Source: Bacteroidota bacterium
GTDB taxonomy: Bacteria > Bacteroidota > Bacteroidia > J057 > JAJTIE01
Length of the DNA stretch: 64,000 nt
Assembly (NCBI GenBank): GCA_019638695.1
Contig: JAHBTG010000003.1
Location: forward strand, 1-64,000
Direction of reading: 5' to 3'
Each line of letters opens with the position of its first letter. Position 1 is the stretch's first letter. The notes under the pieces were generated by a model. It was not told the origin of the DNA. It saw nothing but the letters and a program-made list of their open reading frames with translations, and made no database searches. This document shows positions 18,236 through 27,181 of the stretch, in pieces. The translations under genes were made by a program, and so were the position numbers.

Positions 18236-19147
18236 CTAGCGGCTCATGCGCATCTTCTCAATCTCATTGCGCAGCAGTTGCAAGGACTGCTCAAAGAGGT
18301 TGAGACGGGCATCCAGGTTCTGCTGGTTCATGAGATTACTGGTGAGGATGCGCTCCACTTTCCAGATCTGCACGATATTCTTGCGGGAAAGGCGCACCGG
18401 CAGGACATTGGTATTGTCACTTTTCAGGGTAACGGTAAGGGTGCTGGTGTTGGCTTTGTCCAGGCGTCCTATACGGATGCCCTGTTTCACACTCACCGCC
18501 ACGTATACCACATCTTCATCCAGGCTTTCCTTGGGCTTTACCAGGCTGGTAATGGCCACATCGCCTTGCTGAATGGTGGGATACATATTCTCCTGGCGTA
18601 CTTCAAATGCCATGTATTCATTGCCGGCAAAGCCGGGGATGCGCATGCGGGGCTGTTTTACCAGGAAATCGTAGGAAGCATAATGCGTAGGATAAGCTTC
18701 CAGCGCCTGTTCCCCGCCAATATAGGTAAACCCCTCCTGTTCCAGCACAAGGTTATGATGCTGCGGGGCCGATACGCCCTCCTGGCGCACATCATCCGCC
18801 TCAACACCACCTACCACGGCATCGCTGGCGGCTTTGGGCGTTTTCTTGCGGCCGGGCGCATAGAGTTCATTGAGTGCACGCAGTTCATTATTGAGCGGCA
18901 TAAAGGGCCCGCCCGTGCGATACATCAGCCAGTCGCTGTTGAGGTGAAAGGCTTCCACGATCTTCTTAAACACATCATAAGAAATGCCATTTTTCTCATT
19001 CTCAATGTCAGACAATGCCGCCTGGGAAATACCGATGCGCGAAGCAAACTGTTGCTGCGTGAGGCCCAGAAGTTTGCGAATGGCTTTGATGCGCTGGTTT
19101 TCGTTGAGTTGGGGCAGTTGCCCTTTGGCTCCTTTTTTCTTTTGCAT
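18236..19147 (-). CDS. XRE-family regulator with degenerate S24 (LexA-like) domain
   Basis: 303 residues. An XRE helix-turn-helix occupies residues 17-70 (IRKLLGLTQQQFASRIGISQAALSDIEN). A linker (80-140) follows, then an S24/LexA-like beta domain (about 165-265). The usual catalytic Ser-Met is replaced by Asn187-Met188 (QENMYPTI), and the general-base Lys position is Gly227, so self-cleavage is not expected. A C-terminal leucine-rich helix (LFEQSLQLLRNEIEKM) could dimerise. Proteins of this architecture are numerous in Bacteroidota and mostly uncharacterised. It has a strong promoter with a palindrome at the predicted mRNA start, consistent with autoregulation. Confidence 0.8.
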   Translation of the reverse strand: MQKKKGAKGQLPQLNENQRIKAIRKLLGLTQQQFASRIGISQAALSDIENEKNGISYDVFKKIVEAFHLNSDWLMYRTGGPFMPLNNELRALNELYAPGRKKTPKAASDAVVGGVEADDVRQEGVSAPQHHNLVLEQEGFTYIGGEQALEAYPTHYASYDFLVKQPRMRIPGFAGNEYMAFEVRQENMYPTIQQGDVAITSLVKPKESLDEDVVYVAVSVKQGIRIGRLDKANTSTLTVTLKSDNTNVLPVRLSRKNIVQIWKVERILTSNLMNQQNLDARLNLFEQSLQLLRNEIEKMRMSR

Positions 19148-19188
19148 CTTTCTCTTATTTTACCCTATTTTTTGATTTTACCAGAAGT

Positions 19189-19210
19189 CAAGCATATCAA
19201 ATAATGCTTG
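19189..19210. promoter_or_regulatory. Palindrome at the transcription start of the XRE regulator (candidate operator)
   Basis: Perfect 7-bp arms CAAGCAT and ATGCTTG (19189-19195 and 19204-19210) with 8 bp between. On the minus strand it covers +2 to +23 from the predicted start at 19211, a suitable place for an autorepressor operator or a 5' mRNA hairpin. Confidence 0.5.
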
Positions 19211-19214
19211 GAAA

Positions 19215-19250
19215 CAAATCTAATCAACATAATGATGACAACCAAATTTA
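19215..19250 (-). promoter_or_regulatory. Tandem -7 boxes / promoter of the XRE regulator
   Basis: Minus strand: proximal -7 TAGATTTG (19222-19215) with a -33 TTTG (19246-19243) exactly 20 bp upstream. That TTTG is itself the end of another perfect -7 box, TAAATTTG (19250-19243). The predicted start at 19211 leaves a 64-nt leader. The 19148-19309 gap is otherwise AT-rich and without a gene. Confidence 0.7.
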
Positions 19251-19309
19251 TATAGTTAAAATAATATGAGTGGTTATCTGTATATGTAAACATCCATAAT
19301 AACCTGAAG

Positions 19310-21694
19310 TTATGAAGCCGGAAACAGATTGACCAGCGTGATACCGCTGCCTCCCTGCTGCTCCGGGGCATCGGTACAGGTAGCCGCAGGGTAGAGCTTG
19401 GCAATATGCTGGCGGATGGCGTTGCGCAGAGCACCGGTACCCTTGCCATGCAGGATCTCTGCCTGGGAATAGCTGCTCAGCTGCAGATCATCCAGGAATT
19501 TATCGAGTATCGGCAGGGCCTGTTCCACGCGCATACCCCGCACATCCAGCGTGGTGGGCACAGTACGTGTACGCAGTTCCTGAGGCACATGATGGCGCAC
19601 GGCACTCCCCGGGGCCTGAGCCGCCACAACCACCAGCCGGTCATTGGCCACCCGGGTGCGCAGCTCTCCCAAAGCCACCAGGCTGTCTGCAGTACCCACC
19701 TCCAGCAACAATCCCACATTGCCAGTATCTGCAATCTGCACCTGTGCACCTGTGCTCAGGGGGTGGTCCTGCAAAGGCGCATACTGCACACGCTTGCGGC
19801 GCTGCTCTTTGGGCGTGGGCTCCAGGATAAACGATTCCTGTAGCTCCTTGCGCAGCCGAAGTGTGGCCTCGCGTTCTGCCTGTGCTTCCTTGATCTCCCG
19901 TATAGTGGCTTCTATACGCTTATTGGCTTCTCTAACAATGGCGGCCGCTTGCTTGCGGGCCAGTTCCAGCTCTGTCTTTACCTGCTGCTTCAGTTGCTGC
20001 TGCTGGGCCATAACCGCCTGTTCCCGGGCCTCCAGCGCCGCCAGCCGGCCGGCCATCTCCTGGCGCAGTTGCTGCTGTTCCTGCTGTTGCTGGCGCAGTT
20101 GAGCCAGCAGGCGGTCGCTATCCGCCCGGCCTTGCCCGGCAAGCTCCGCGGCTCTTTGCAGGACCGGTTGCGGCAAGCCCACCCGGGCCGCTATCTCAAA
20201 GGCATAGCTGCTGCCAGGCTGTCCCTGCACAAAACGGTAAGTGGGCGACAAGGTACCCAGGTCAAAGCTCATAGCGCCATTACACAGGCCCTCGGTATGA
20301 GATGCCCGTTCTTTCAGGTTGCTATAGTGGGTATTGATCACCCCCTTTGCCTGTGTGGTCACAAACGACTCCAGCAAAGCCTCTGCCAGCGGTCCTCCCA
20401 AAGCGGGGTCTGTACCCGTGCCAAACTCATCGATCAGGAGCAGGCTGTCGGGCATCAGCGCCTCCAGGGCCTGCCGCATATGGGTAAGGTGACTGGTATA
20501 AGTACTGAGGTCCTGCTGCAGGTTCTGGTCATCCCCTATGTAGACGAACAAGCGAGTGCACAAAGGCAACTGGCTGTCGGGCTCCACCGGCAGGGGAAGG
20601 CCGCACTGGGCCATCACCTGTAACAGCCCGCAGGCCGTAAGCAAGACAGACTTTCCTCCGGCATTAGGACCGGATATCACCAGGATACGCTGCCGGTCAC
20701 CGAGCTCCATGCGAAAGGGAATTACCTTATCGGCTCCTTTTTGCAGGCTGAGCACAGGATGCCGCGCCTGCAGCAGTTTCAGGGGCTTGCGGGGAGGCAG
20801 TAACTGCCAGCGCGGTGTAGCATCCATAGCCCGGCCCAGCCGCGCCGCAGCATGCAATCCGTCGAACCGGATGGTGAGGTCCCGCATGGCGCGTATGGCG
20901 GGCAGGTCCTTGCGCAGGGCATCGCTCACCTGCTGCAGGATACGCAGGACTTCGTTATGCATCCGCACCTGTAATTCGCGCAGCTGGTTGTTCAGCTGCA
21001 AAGAGGCTGCGGGCTCCAGGAACACCGTTTGCCCGGAGGCGGATACATCCTGCACAAAACCGGGATACTGGCCCTGTAAGTGGCTGGGAATGGGCAATAC
21101 CAGGCGGTCATTTCGCAAGGTCACCTCCGCATCCGGGGGTACATGGCCCTGGCGTTTTGCCTGCTGCAGCATGCGGCTAAGGTGCTCTCTCAACTGCACG
21201 CCCACGCGCACCAGTTCGCGCCGCAAGTTTCGCAGCTCGGGACTCGCATCATCCCGCATACGCCCATCCGGACCCAGCACCTGGTCTATGGCGGCGGGCA
21301 ATCCCAGGTCTATGGGGTAAAGTCTCAGCAGCGCTGCCAACTGGGGTTTATCGGGTGTTTTTTGCAGGAACTCTGCCAGGACTGCGGCAGCCCGCAGAAA
21401 CTGGCGAAGGCGGTGGAGCTCCTGTTCTGTCAGATAAGTGCCGCCGGATTCTAACTGGCGGACCAGAGGATCCATATGGGGCAACTGCTGCAAAGGGATG
21501 CTGATGCCTTTCTGCAGCAGGTCCATCAGCTCCCAGGTAAGACCCAGCCGGTGGCGGATAGCGTCTGCGTCTGTACCCGGCACCAGGTCTGCATACAGGT
21601 CACGGGCTTCCTGCGTATAACAGGAAGCTTGCAACCGGGCACGTATCTCGGCAAAACCCAGCTTGTCCAGGGCTGTAGCGGGGAAGCAACGCAT
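19310..21694 (-). CDS. mutS2: Endonuclease MutS2
   Basis: 794 residues from the ATG at 21694, whose ATGA overlaps the stop of the upstream lipoprotein gene. MutS2 lacks the mismatch-recognition domains of MutS; it acts on branched or recombination intermediates and on collided ribosomes. Visible: core/lever helices, Walker A SGPNAGGKS near residue 340, Walker B LLLIDEFGTGTDP, THYSNLK, a Gln/Arg-rich coiled coil (about 520-640), and a C-terminal Smr nuclease domain beginning LDVRGMRVEQA with HGKGTGALR. It is the last gene of the guaA run. Confidence 0.92.
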   Translation of the reverse strand: MRCFPATALDKLGFAEIRARLQASCYTQEARDLYADLVPGTDADAIRHRLGLTWELMDLLQKGISIPLQQLPHMDPLVRQLESGGTYLTEQELHRLRQFLRAAAVLAEFLQKTPDKPQLAALLRLYPIDLGLPAAIDQVLGPDGRMRDDASPELRNLRRELVRVGVQLREHLSRMLQQAKRQGHVPPDAEVTLRNDRLVLPIPSHLQGQYPGFVQDVSASGQTVFLEPAASLQLNNQLRELQVRMHNEVLRILQQVSDALRKDLPAIRAMRDLTIRFDGLHAAARLGRAMDATPRWQLLPPRKPLKLLQARHPVLSLQKGADKVIPFRMELGDRQRILVISGPNAGGKSVLLTACGLLQVMAQCGLPLPVEPDSQLPLCTRLFVYIGDDQNLQQDLSTYTSHLTHMRQALEALMPDSLLLIDEFGTGTDPALGGPLAEALLESFVTTQAKGVINTHYSNLKERASHTEGLCNGAMSFDLGTLSPTYRFVQGQPGSSYAFEIAARVGLPQPVLQRAAELAGQGRADSDRLLAQLRQQQQEQQQLRQEMAGRLAALEAREQAVMAQQQQLKQQVKTELELARKQAAAIVREANKRIEATIREIKEAQAEREATLRLRKELQESFILEPTPKEQRRKRVQYAPLQDHPLSTGAQVQIADTGNVGLLLEVGTADSLVALGELRTRVANDRLVVVAAQAPGSAVRHHVPQELRTRTVPTTLDVRGMRVEQALPILDKFLDDLQLSSYSQAEILHGKGTGALRNAIRQHIAKLYPAATCTDAPEQQGGSGITLVNLFPAS

Positions 21695-22113
21695 CAGGGA
21701 GAATTGCGGGGCGATTTCAGATGCAGGCCACGGGGAGCATCCGGCAAATGCGGCACAAACTTGCCCTGGCGGCGCGCATTCCGCTGGTTGAGTTCTGACA
21801 CCAGTTTGTCCATGAGCTTCTCCAGTGCAGGCAGGTCTTCGGTATAGGCCACCCAAGCCTCCCAGAATTGCCCGGCGGTGACACCGTGGTGCTGAAAGAC
21901 TGCCGCCAGGGCTGCATAATCCTTATCCACAGAGGCCACCGGCTTACGGATCTGCCCGGGCATATTCAGGTGAGCCGCCTGCACGGCAAGGGCGTAGTCT
22001 GCCAGCAAGGGCACCATCTTTTCCTCCGGGATAGGCTTATGCGAGGACCGGCAACCCCAGGAACCTGCCAGTAGCAGCGCTCCCATCACAGCTGCCAGGC
22101 ATCGCGTTACCAT
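21694..22113 (-). CDS. DUF4296-type lipoprotein
   Basis: 139 residues. It has a lipoprotein signal with lipobox LLAGSWGC (Cys21). The pattern EEKMVPLLADYALAVQAAH, a Tyr-containing FQHHGVTAGQFWEAWVAYTED and LEKLMDKLVSELNQR matches the helical DUF4296 family, found almost only in Bacteroidota and without known function. It probably faces the periplasm. It overlaps the upstream LpoA-like gene by 7 bp and mutS2 by 1 bp, so the three must be cotranscribed. Confidence 0.75.
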   Translation of the reverse strand: MVTRCLAAVMGALLLAGSWGCRSSHKPIPEEKMVPLLADYALAVQAAHLNMPGQIRKPVASVDKDYAALAAVFQHHGVTAGQFWEAWVAYTEDLPALEKLMDKLVSELNQRNARRQGKFVPHLPDAPRGLHLKSPRNSP

Positions 22114-23816
22114 TGCAGGCGCGTAATTTTGCCGCCGGCAAGGCGTAATAACTGCACCTGCTGGTTACTCTGCCGGGTATCGAAGAAGTACGTCTGGTTG
22201 GCACCCTTAAAAGGGGGCGCTTTGCGCAGCACTTCAGCAGCATCTGTATAAGGAGCTGCTGACCCGAGATGCTGAGCCACCATGCGCAGGAGGTCATATC
22301 CCTGGAAGACATAGATGGTGGGAGGGTTCTTATAAGTGGAGATGCACTTGCCTCTCAATGCCTGGTACTGGAGAGAATCTGCCCTGGGCGCGTAACAACT
22401 GGGGTATACGGCGGCAAAACCACTAAGCAGGCGCTTATTCAGTTTATTGAAGAGATTCCAGTCCGGCACACCCAGCAGCAAGGGGCTGCGGGCATCTTCG
22501 CGCAACTGCAGGGCGTATTCCTGCACCACTTTTTCATGGTCTACAGGCATGAACACACAAGTAGCGCCGGCCGAGCTCACCAGGCGGCTGAATGCCTCGG
22601 GGTTATGGGTTTCCGTGCCGACTACCTGCACCTTGATAGCCGGGTCCAGTCTTTCTGTGAACGACTCCAGGAAAACAGCACGGGTAGATGGATGCTTAAG
22701 GATCAATACCTTGGCGGGCTTTACTTGTTTGTTGACAAACAACGCCAGGGCCTGTGCCTGCCAGGCAAATGTGGGGTTGGCCAGGAAGACCTGCTGCTTG
22801 TCTGCAATCAGGCTCTCAGAAGGCGCCAGCGGGACTATCTGGAGGATATGATTGGCCTCGGCAAAATCTGCAATGACCTTTGTGGGTGCATTGAGAATAT
22901 CTCCTATAATGAGGTGGGGCTGCCAAGGCCCGATCTCTTTTTTCAGTAAGTCTTCCACGCGCGCCACCTGGTTGCGGCTATCAAATACCCTGACCTCGAT
23001 CTCTGAAAAGAAAGGAGCTTCCATGCGGCTGGCAGCCAGTTGCATCCCTGCCAGCAGGTCAAATGCCCAGCTGTCCTCTGGATGGAGCACGGTATCTTTT
23101 TCTCCAATATTAAAAGGCAGGACCAGCGCAATGCGCAGGTTGGTCTCCGCCAGTTTGGGGCGTGCCGCCAGCTTTTGCAAAGCAGGAGAGAGTTGTCCCT
23201 GGTTCCGGCTCTGGTATTCCTCCAGGTACCGCTTGAGCGCATCCACCTTGTCCCGGCGATACAACTTGAGGCAAATGGCCTCGGTCACGATATTCTTCCA
23301 GCTGGGGCGCACGATCTTGTAATAGTCTTCCAGGAAAGCGAGATCTGCTTCATAGAAGAAGAACTGGCGCGCCTGGTGGTCTGCCAAGGTGCGCAAGCGG
23401 GTATCCGCGGCTTCCTCGGCCAGGTTCAGCAACAAAAAGAGGCCGCCGCTGCGCTTATCTGCCTTGTCAAGCATCAACAGGCTTTTATGATACTTGGCAT
23501 CTTCTTCATAGGGGTTGCCGGGGTAGCCTACCAGCAGCTTCTGAAAATGACGAATGGCATTGTCATAGTCATTCAGATTATAGTAGCACATGGCAGCCAT
23601 GTAGGTAGCAGCTACCGTGTGCTGGTTGGGTTTACGCTCCAAGAGCAGTTCAAAAACACTGGCAGCCTGTGTATAATGCTGATCCTTGTAGGCCTGCAAC
23701 CCGGTCTCCATGATCTTATCTGCCCGCTTGTCCTCGCGGAATTCTTCCTGGGCCATCAGTGCAGGGGTGCACCACAGCCAGACGAGCACAGTGCCAAACA
23801 GTGAGATAACGCGCAT
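22107..23816 (-). CDS. Exported TPR / type I periplasmic-binding-fold protein (LpoA-like architecture)
   Basis: 569 residues from the ATG at 23816 (an in-frame start at 23828 would overlap guaA). A signal peptide (MRVISLFGTVLVWLWCTPALMA before QEE) precedes TPR-like helices at about 30-110 (AASVFELLLERKP, YMAAMCYYNLNDYDNAIRHFQ) and further helices to about 220. The second half, from LRIALVLPFNIGE, has the type I periplasmic-binding fold of leucine/isoleucine/valine-binding proteins (LLAGMQLAA, IIGDILNAPT, KVLILKHPS, FAAVYPSC, QGYDLLRM). E. coli LpoA, the activator of PBP1A, has the same order of domains, so a role in cell-wall synthesis is a reasonable inference. No lipobox is seen. Confidence 0.75.
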   Translation of the reverse strand: MRVISLFGTVLVWLWCTPALMAQEEFREDKRADKIMETGLQAYKDQHYTQAASVFELLLERKPNQHTVAATYMAAMCYYNLNDYDNAIRHFQKLLVGYPGNPYEEDAKYHKSLLMLDKADKRSGGLFLLLNLAEEAADTRLRTLADHQARQFFFYEADLAFLEDYYKIVRPSWKNIVTEAICLKLYRRDKVDALKRYLEEYQSRNQGQLSPALQKLAARPKLAETNLRIALVLPFNIGEKDTVLHPEDSWAFDLLAGMQLAASRMEAPFFSEIEVRVFDSRNQVARVEDLLKKEIGPWQPHLIIGDILNAPTKVIADFAEANHILQIVPLAPSESLIADKQQVFLANPTFAWQAQALALFVNKQVKPAKVLILKHPSTRAVFLESFTERLDPAIKVQVVGTETHNPEAFSRLVSSAGATCVFMPVDHEKVVQEYALQLREDARSPLLLGVPDWNLFNKLNKRLLSGFAAVYPSCYAPRADSLQYQALRGKCISTYKNPPTIYVFQGYDLLRMVAQHLGSAAPYTDAAEVLRKAPPFKGANQTYFFDTRQSNQQVQLLRLAGGKITRLQW

Positions 23817-23818
23817 AT

Positions 23819-25348
23819 TTATTCCCATTCGATGGTTGCCGGGGGCTTTGAGCTGATGTCGTAGACCACACGATTGATGCCTTTGACAGAGTTGATGATG
23901 CGGTTGGATACTGCAGCCAGGAAATCCCAGGGGAGGTGCGCCCAGTCGGCAGTCATACCATCCACACTGGTAACGGCCCGCAAAGCGAGCACACTTTCAT
24001 AAGTACGTTCATCCCCCATCACTCCCACAGAGTTTACCGGCAGCAACACGCAAAAAGCCTGCCATACCTGGTCATACAGCTCATGGTCCCGCAGGGCCTG
24101 GATAAAAATGGCATCGGCCTCCTGCAACACGGCCACCCGCTGGGCCGTCACCTCGCCCGGAATGCGAATGGCCAGGCCGGGACCAGGGAACGGATGGCGG
24201 CCTATCAGGGCAGGTGGCGCCTGAAGTTCCAGGCCTACCTTGCGCACTTCGTCTTTGAACAGATAGCGCAACGGTTCCACCACTTTGAGATGCATTTTCT
24301 CCGGCAAACCGCCCACATTATGGTGGCTCTTGATAGTTACACTCGGGCCGTTTACACTGACGCTTTCGATCACATCCGGGTAGATAGTACCCTGGGCCAG
24401 CCATTTGACGCCGGGCAGGGCTTCGGCCTCAGCCTGAAACACTTCGATAAACACCCGGCCAATGGCCTTACGCTTGAGTTCCGGATCGGTAAGACCCCCC
24501 AGTGCGCTCATAAACCGGGCGGAGGCATCTACTCCCCGCACATTCAGTCCCAGGTCCTGGTAACTGTGCAGCACCTGCGCATACTCATCCTTGCGCAGCA
24601 GGCCGTTATTGACAAAGATGCAATGGAGACGTTTGCCGATAGCCCGGTGTAATAACAAAGCAGCTACCGTGCTATCCACACCGCCGCTCAGCCCGCATAC
24701 CACGGAATCTTCACCCAGTTGCTGTTGCAGGCCGGCCACGGTTTCTTCAATGAAATGGGCCGGTGTCCAGTCTGCTTTCATGCCGCAGACGCCCAGTACG
24801 AAATTGGAGAGTATCTGCTTGCCTTCGGCAGTGTGCGTCACCTCGGGATGAAACTGCAAACCATAGATATGGTGCGTTTCATGCGCAAAGGCCGCTACCG
24901 GAATATCATGTGTGCGGGCAATGGCATTATACCCACTGGGCAGTTTATGAATATGGTCCGAATGGCTCATCCACACCTGGGTGCCGGGATCCAGCCCTTT
25001 GAGGAGGGGGTTGCCGTTATTGATGACGGCTAATTGCGCACGGCCGTATTCCCGCACCTGCGCAGCCTCCACCTCTCCGCCCATCTCCTGGGTAATCAAC
25101 TGGGCGCCATAGCAGATACCCAGCACAGGGATATGATCGGGCAGCGCATCCAATGCCATCCGGGGACTATCGGGCTGGCGCACCGAGGCCGGGCCGCCAC
25201 TCAGGATGATGCCCTGTACACCCTCCCAGCTTTGCGGCAGTTTACTGTAGGGGATGATCTCTGAATACACCTGGAGCTCGCGCACACGGCGGGCGATCAG
25301 TTGTGTATACTGAGAGCCAAAGTCGAAGATAAGAAGGCGGTTATTCAC
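23819..25348 (-). CDS. guaA: GMP synthase (glutamine-hydrolysing)
   Basis: 509 residues, GTG start. It amidates XMP to GMP. An N-terminal class I glutamine amidotransferase domain (nucleophile C79 in GICYGAQL; His/Glu in LQFHPEV) is followed by the ATP-pyrophosphatase domain with SGGVDST near residue 220 and the dimerisation domain ending in TIEWE. It is the first gene of a minus-strand operon with the LpoA-like protein (2 bp gap), a DUF4296-type lipoprotein and mutS2. Its -7 box ends 4 nt before the GTG, so the mRNA may be leaderless. Confidence 0.95.
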   Translation of the reverse strand: MNNRLLIFDFGSQYTQLIARRVRELQVYSEIIPYSKLPQSWEGVQGIILSGGPASVRQPDSPRMALDALPDHIPVLGICYGAQLITQEMGGEVEAAQVREYGRAQLAVINNGNPLLKGLDPGTQVWMSHSDHIHKLPSGYNAIARTHDIPVAAFAHETHHIYGLQFHPEVTHTAEGKQILSNFVLGVCGMKADWTPAHFIEETVAGLQQQLGEDSVVCGLSGGVDSTVAALLLHRAIGKRLHCIFVNNGLLRKDEYAQVLHSYQDLGLNVRGVDASARFMSALGGLTDPELKRKAIGRVFIEVFQAEAEALPGVKWLAQGTIYPDVIESVSVNGPSVTIKSHHNVGGLPEKMHLKVVEPLRYLFKDEVRKVGLELQAPPALIGRHPFPGPGLAIRIPGEVTAQRVAVLQEADAIFIQALRDHELYDQVWQAFCVLLPVNSVGVMGDERTYESVLALRAVTSVDGMTADWAHLPWDFLAAVSNRIINSVKGINRVVYDISSKPPATIEWE

Positions 25349-25352
25349 GCCG

Positions 25353-25360
25353 CAAAATTA
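25353..25360 (-). promoter_or_regulatory. -7 element of guaA, adjacent to the start codon
   Basis: Minus strand TAATTTTG (25360-25353), a perfect -7. The predicted start is 25349, one base before the GTG at 25348. TTG sequences lie 15 and 25 bp upstream, neither at the ideal 19-20 bp. Confidence 0.45.
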
Positions 25361-25424
25361 ACAAGATTGTGCAGCCAAGTTGCCACAATTTTACCATAAT
25401 ATCCCTTCTGCTATAAGAAGCACC

Positions 25425-27146
25425 CTACGGCCGGAGAGGATGATGCGCCAGGTGGTCATACTTACCGGGCAGGAAGACGAGGTAACGGGTCTCCAATACC
25501 CGGGGGCGGGTATGCGGATCGAGAAAATCGGGGCTCAGCTGCTGCACATCGTAGTGGGCGAACCGGATCACCTTGCCGGGCATAAAATGAGTGATCAACT
25601 GCTCATAACCCTCCTGGTGGGTATAGACCCATAGCCAGCCGTTGGCCGCATGGTATTCATGCAGCTCATGCAGGTCTGCCGTCCAGTTCTGTGTATTGAT
25701 GATCTTGCCATAATGCCCGGCATGGAACACAAAGGAATGAACGCCAAAACCCAGCTGCACCACTTTGGCAGACGGCACGTGCCGGCGGGCAAGTTCATCC
25801 CCGGCCACAGTGCCGCTCTGGTAGCGGAGCAGATGAGGATAGAAATAGCCATTGAGCAGAACATTGCCCCCGGCCACTGCCAGCAGAGCCGGAAGCGCCA
25901 GCCGGCCCAGCACCGGCAAAAGCTTTGCGGCTTGCCACCAGGTCCATGCCACCGCCAGTACCAGCAGTGCCCATACTACCCACCAGCCCCAGGCTGCGCC
26001 CGGGAAAACATAGCCCAACAGCAAGGCCGTAAGCACAAGGAGGGCAAATGCCTCCAGGGTAGTCAGTACAGTGAACCCTATACGCCATGCCTTCAAAGCA
26101 GGCCGGTCATGAAGGGCGATAACAGCCCTGGCCGCCAGCAAAGCGCCCATGGGCATAGCTACAAACAGGTAATGCGGCAATTTGTACTGGCTCAGCGACA
26201 AGCCCAGGAACATCAAGAGGAAACCGCCGCCACTCATGCCCTCCTGCACCGCCGTCAGCACAAAACGCTGGCGCACCCAGGTAATCACATCCCGCCCCGC
26301 CTGCCAGAAGCTGAGCAGCGCCAGCGGCAGGAACACCCACAGCCAGATGTGCAGCAGGTAGAAATAACCGCTGTCATCCTTCCACACATTTTCCCCGGTG
26401 AGACGGCCAAAACTTTGCGTCCAGAAGAAAAAACGGGGGCCCTCCCATCCCCACTGGGCATAGAGGCCGTAAAGCATGGGCAATAGCAGCAAAAGCACCC
26501 ACAATATACCTGTGAGCCATTCCAGGCGAAAGACGTTGCGCCACTCGCGGCGCAATACCCAGTGGCTGCCCAGGGTGAGCGCAGGCGCCATCAGTCCCAT
26601 AGGGCCTTTGGCCATCATGGCCAGGGCTACGGCAGTAAAGGCCAGCAGGAATTGCCAGGTGCGGCCATCCTGCACATATGCCAGCAGCATCCAGCAGGCC
26701 AATGCCACAAAGGCTGTGAGCACCCCATCGGTTTTCACATCCAGCAACATCAGCATACAACCCTGGCTGCAGGCCAGGATCCACGCAGCTACCCATGCGG
26801 TTTGTTTGTCATATAACCGCCGGGCAATGCCCCACACGCTCCATACCGTGAGTGCACCGAGCAGTAATGTGGGCAGTTTGAAGGCAACGGCGCTGACTCC
26901 AAAAGCCATGTAGGATAATGCCCCCAGCCAGAACAGCAGCGGCGGTTTATCCAGGTAGTCATGGTCCCATTCCCGTATCTGCAGCCACTGCCCTTCCTGC
27001 AGGATCTGCCGGCTCATATGTGCATATTGGGCGCTGTCTACATCCAGCACAGGCACCCAGAGGCCCAGCACAGCCGCGAGCGCAGCCAAACCTAGCAGCA
27101 GCCAGGGGAGCAGTCGCTGAGGGAACGGAGAGGCTATTTTTGTCAC
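25425..27146 (-). CDS. GT39-family (ArnT/PMT-like) membrane glycosyltransferase
   Basis: 573 residues from the GTG at 27146; the frame is open further upstream, but that part would overlap the divergent TPR gene and its own -7 box. About twelve hydrophobic segments; the first extracytoplasmic loop has the acidic motif LDVDSAQYAHMSR and DHDYLDKPPLLFW, as in ArnT and related lipid-linked sugar transferases. It probably moves a sugar from a polyprenyl-phosphate carrier to lipid A, protein or another acceptor in the periplasm. No aminoarabinose genes are near, so the name arnT is not given. Confidence 0.85.
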   Translation of the reverse strand: MTKIASPFPQRLLPWLLLGLAALAAVLGLWVPVLDVDSAQYAHMSRQILQEGQWLQIREWDHDYLDKPPLLFWLGALSYMAFGVSAVAFKLPTLLLGALTVWSVWGIARRLYDKQTAWVAAWILACSQGCMLMLLDVKTDGVLTAFVALACWMLLAYVQDGRTWQFLLAFTAVALAMMAKGPMGLMAPALTLGSHWVLRREWRNVFRLEWLTGILWVLLLLLPMLYGLYAQWGWEGPRFFFWTQSFGRLTGENVWKDDSGYFYLLHIWLWVFLPLALLSFWQAGRDVITWVRQRFVLTAVQEGMSGGGFLLMFLGLSLSQYKLPHYLFVAMPMGALLAARAVIALHDRPALKAWRIGFTVLTTLEAFALLVLTALLLGYVFPGAAWGWWVVWALLVLAVAWTWWQAAKLLPVLGRLALPALLAVAGGNVLLNGYFYPHLLRYQSGTVAGDELARRHVPSAKVVQLGFGVHSFVFHAGHYGKIINTQNWTADLHELHEYHAANGWLWVYTHQEGYEQLITHFMPGKVIRFAHYDVQQLSPDFLDPHTRPRVLETRYLVFLPGKYDHLAHHPLRP

Positions 27147-27167
27147 GCTTTTTGCAGATATTTCGGA

Positions 27168-27175
27168 CAAAGATA
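27168..27175 (-). promoter_or_regulatory. -7 element for the GT39-family gene
   Basis: Minus strand TATCTTTG (27175-27168), perfect -7. The predicted start near 27164 leaves 18 nt before the GTG. No well-placed -33 TTG is seen; the element lies only 7 bp from the divergent TPR gene's ATG. Confidence 0.5.
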
Positions 27176-27181
27176 CACCCC

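Noticed and set aside
18236-19147. LexA
   Set aside because: The HTH is of the XRE type, and the Ser/Lys catalytic pair is missing; LexA in its strict sense is not supported.
18233-19204. 323-codon plus-strand ORF
   Set aside because: Exact antisense shadow of the XRE-S24 regulator, His/Phe-rich and without a promoter.
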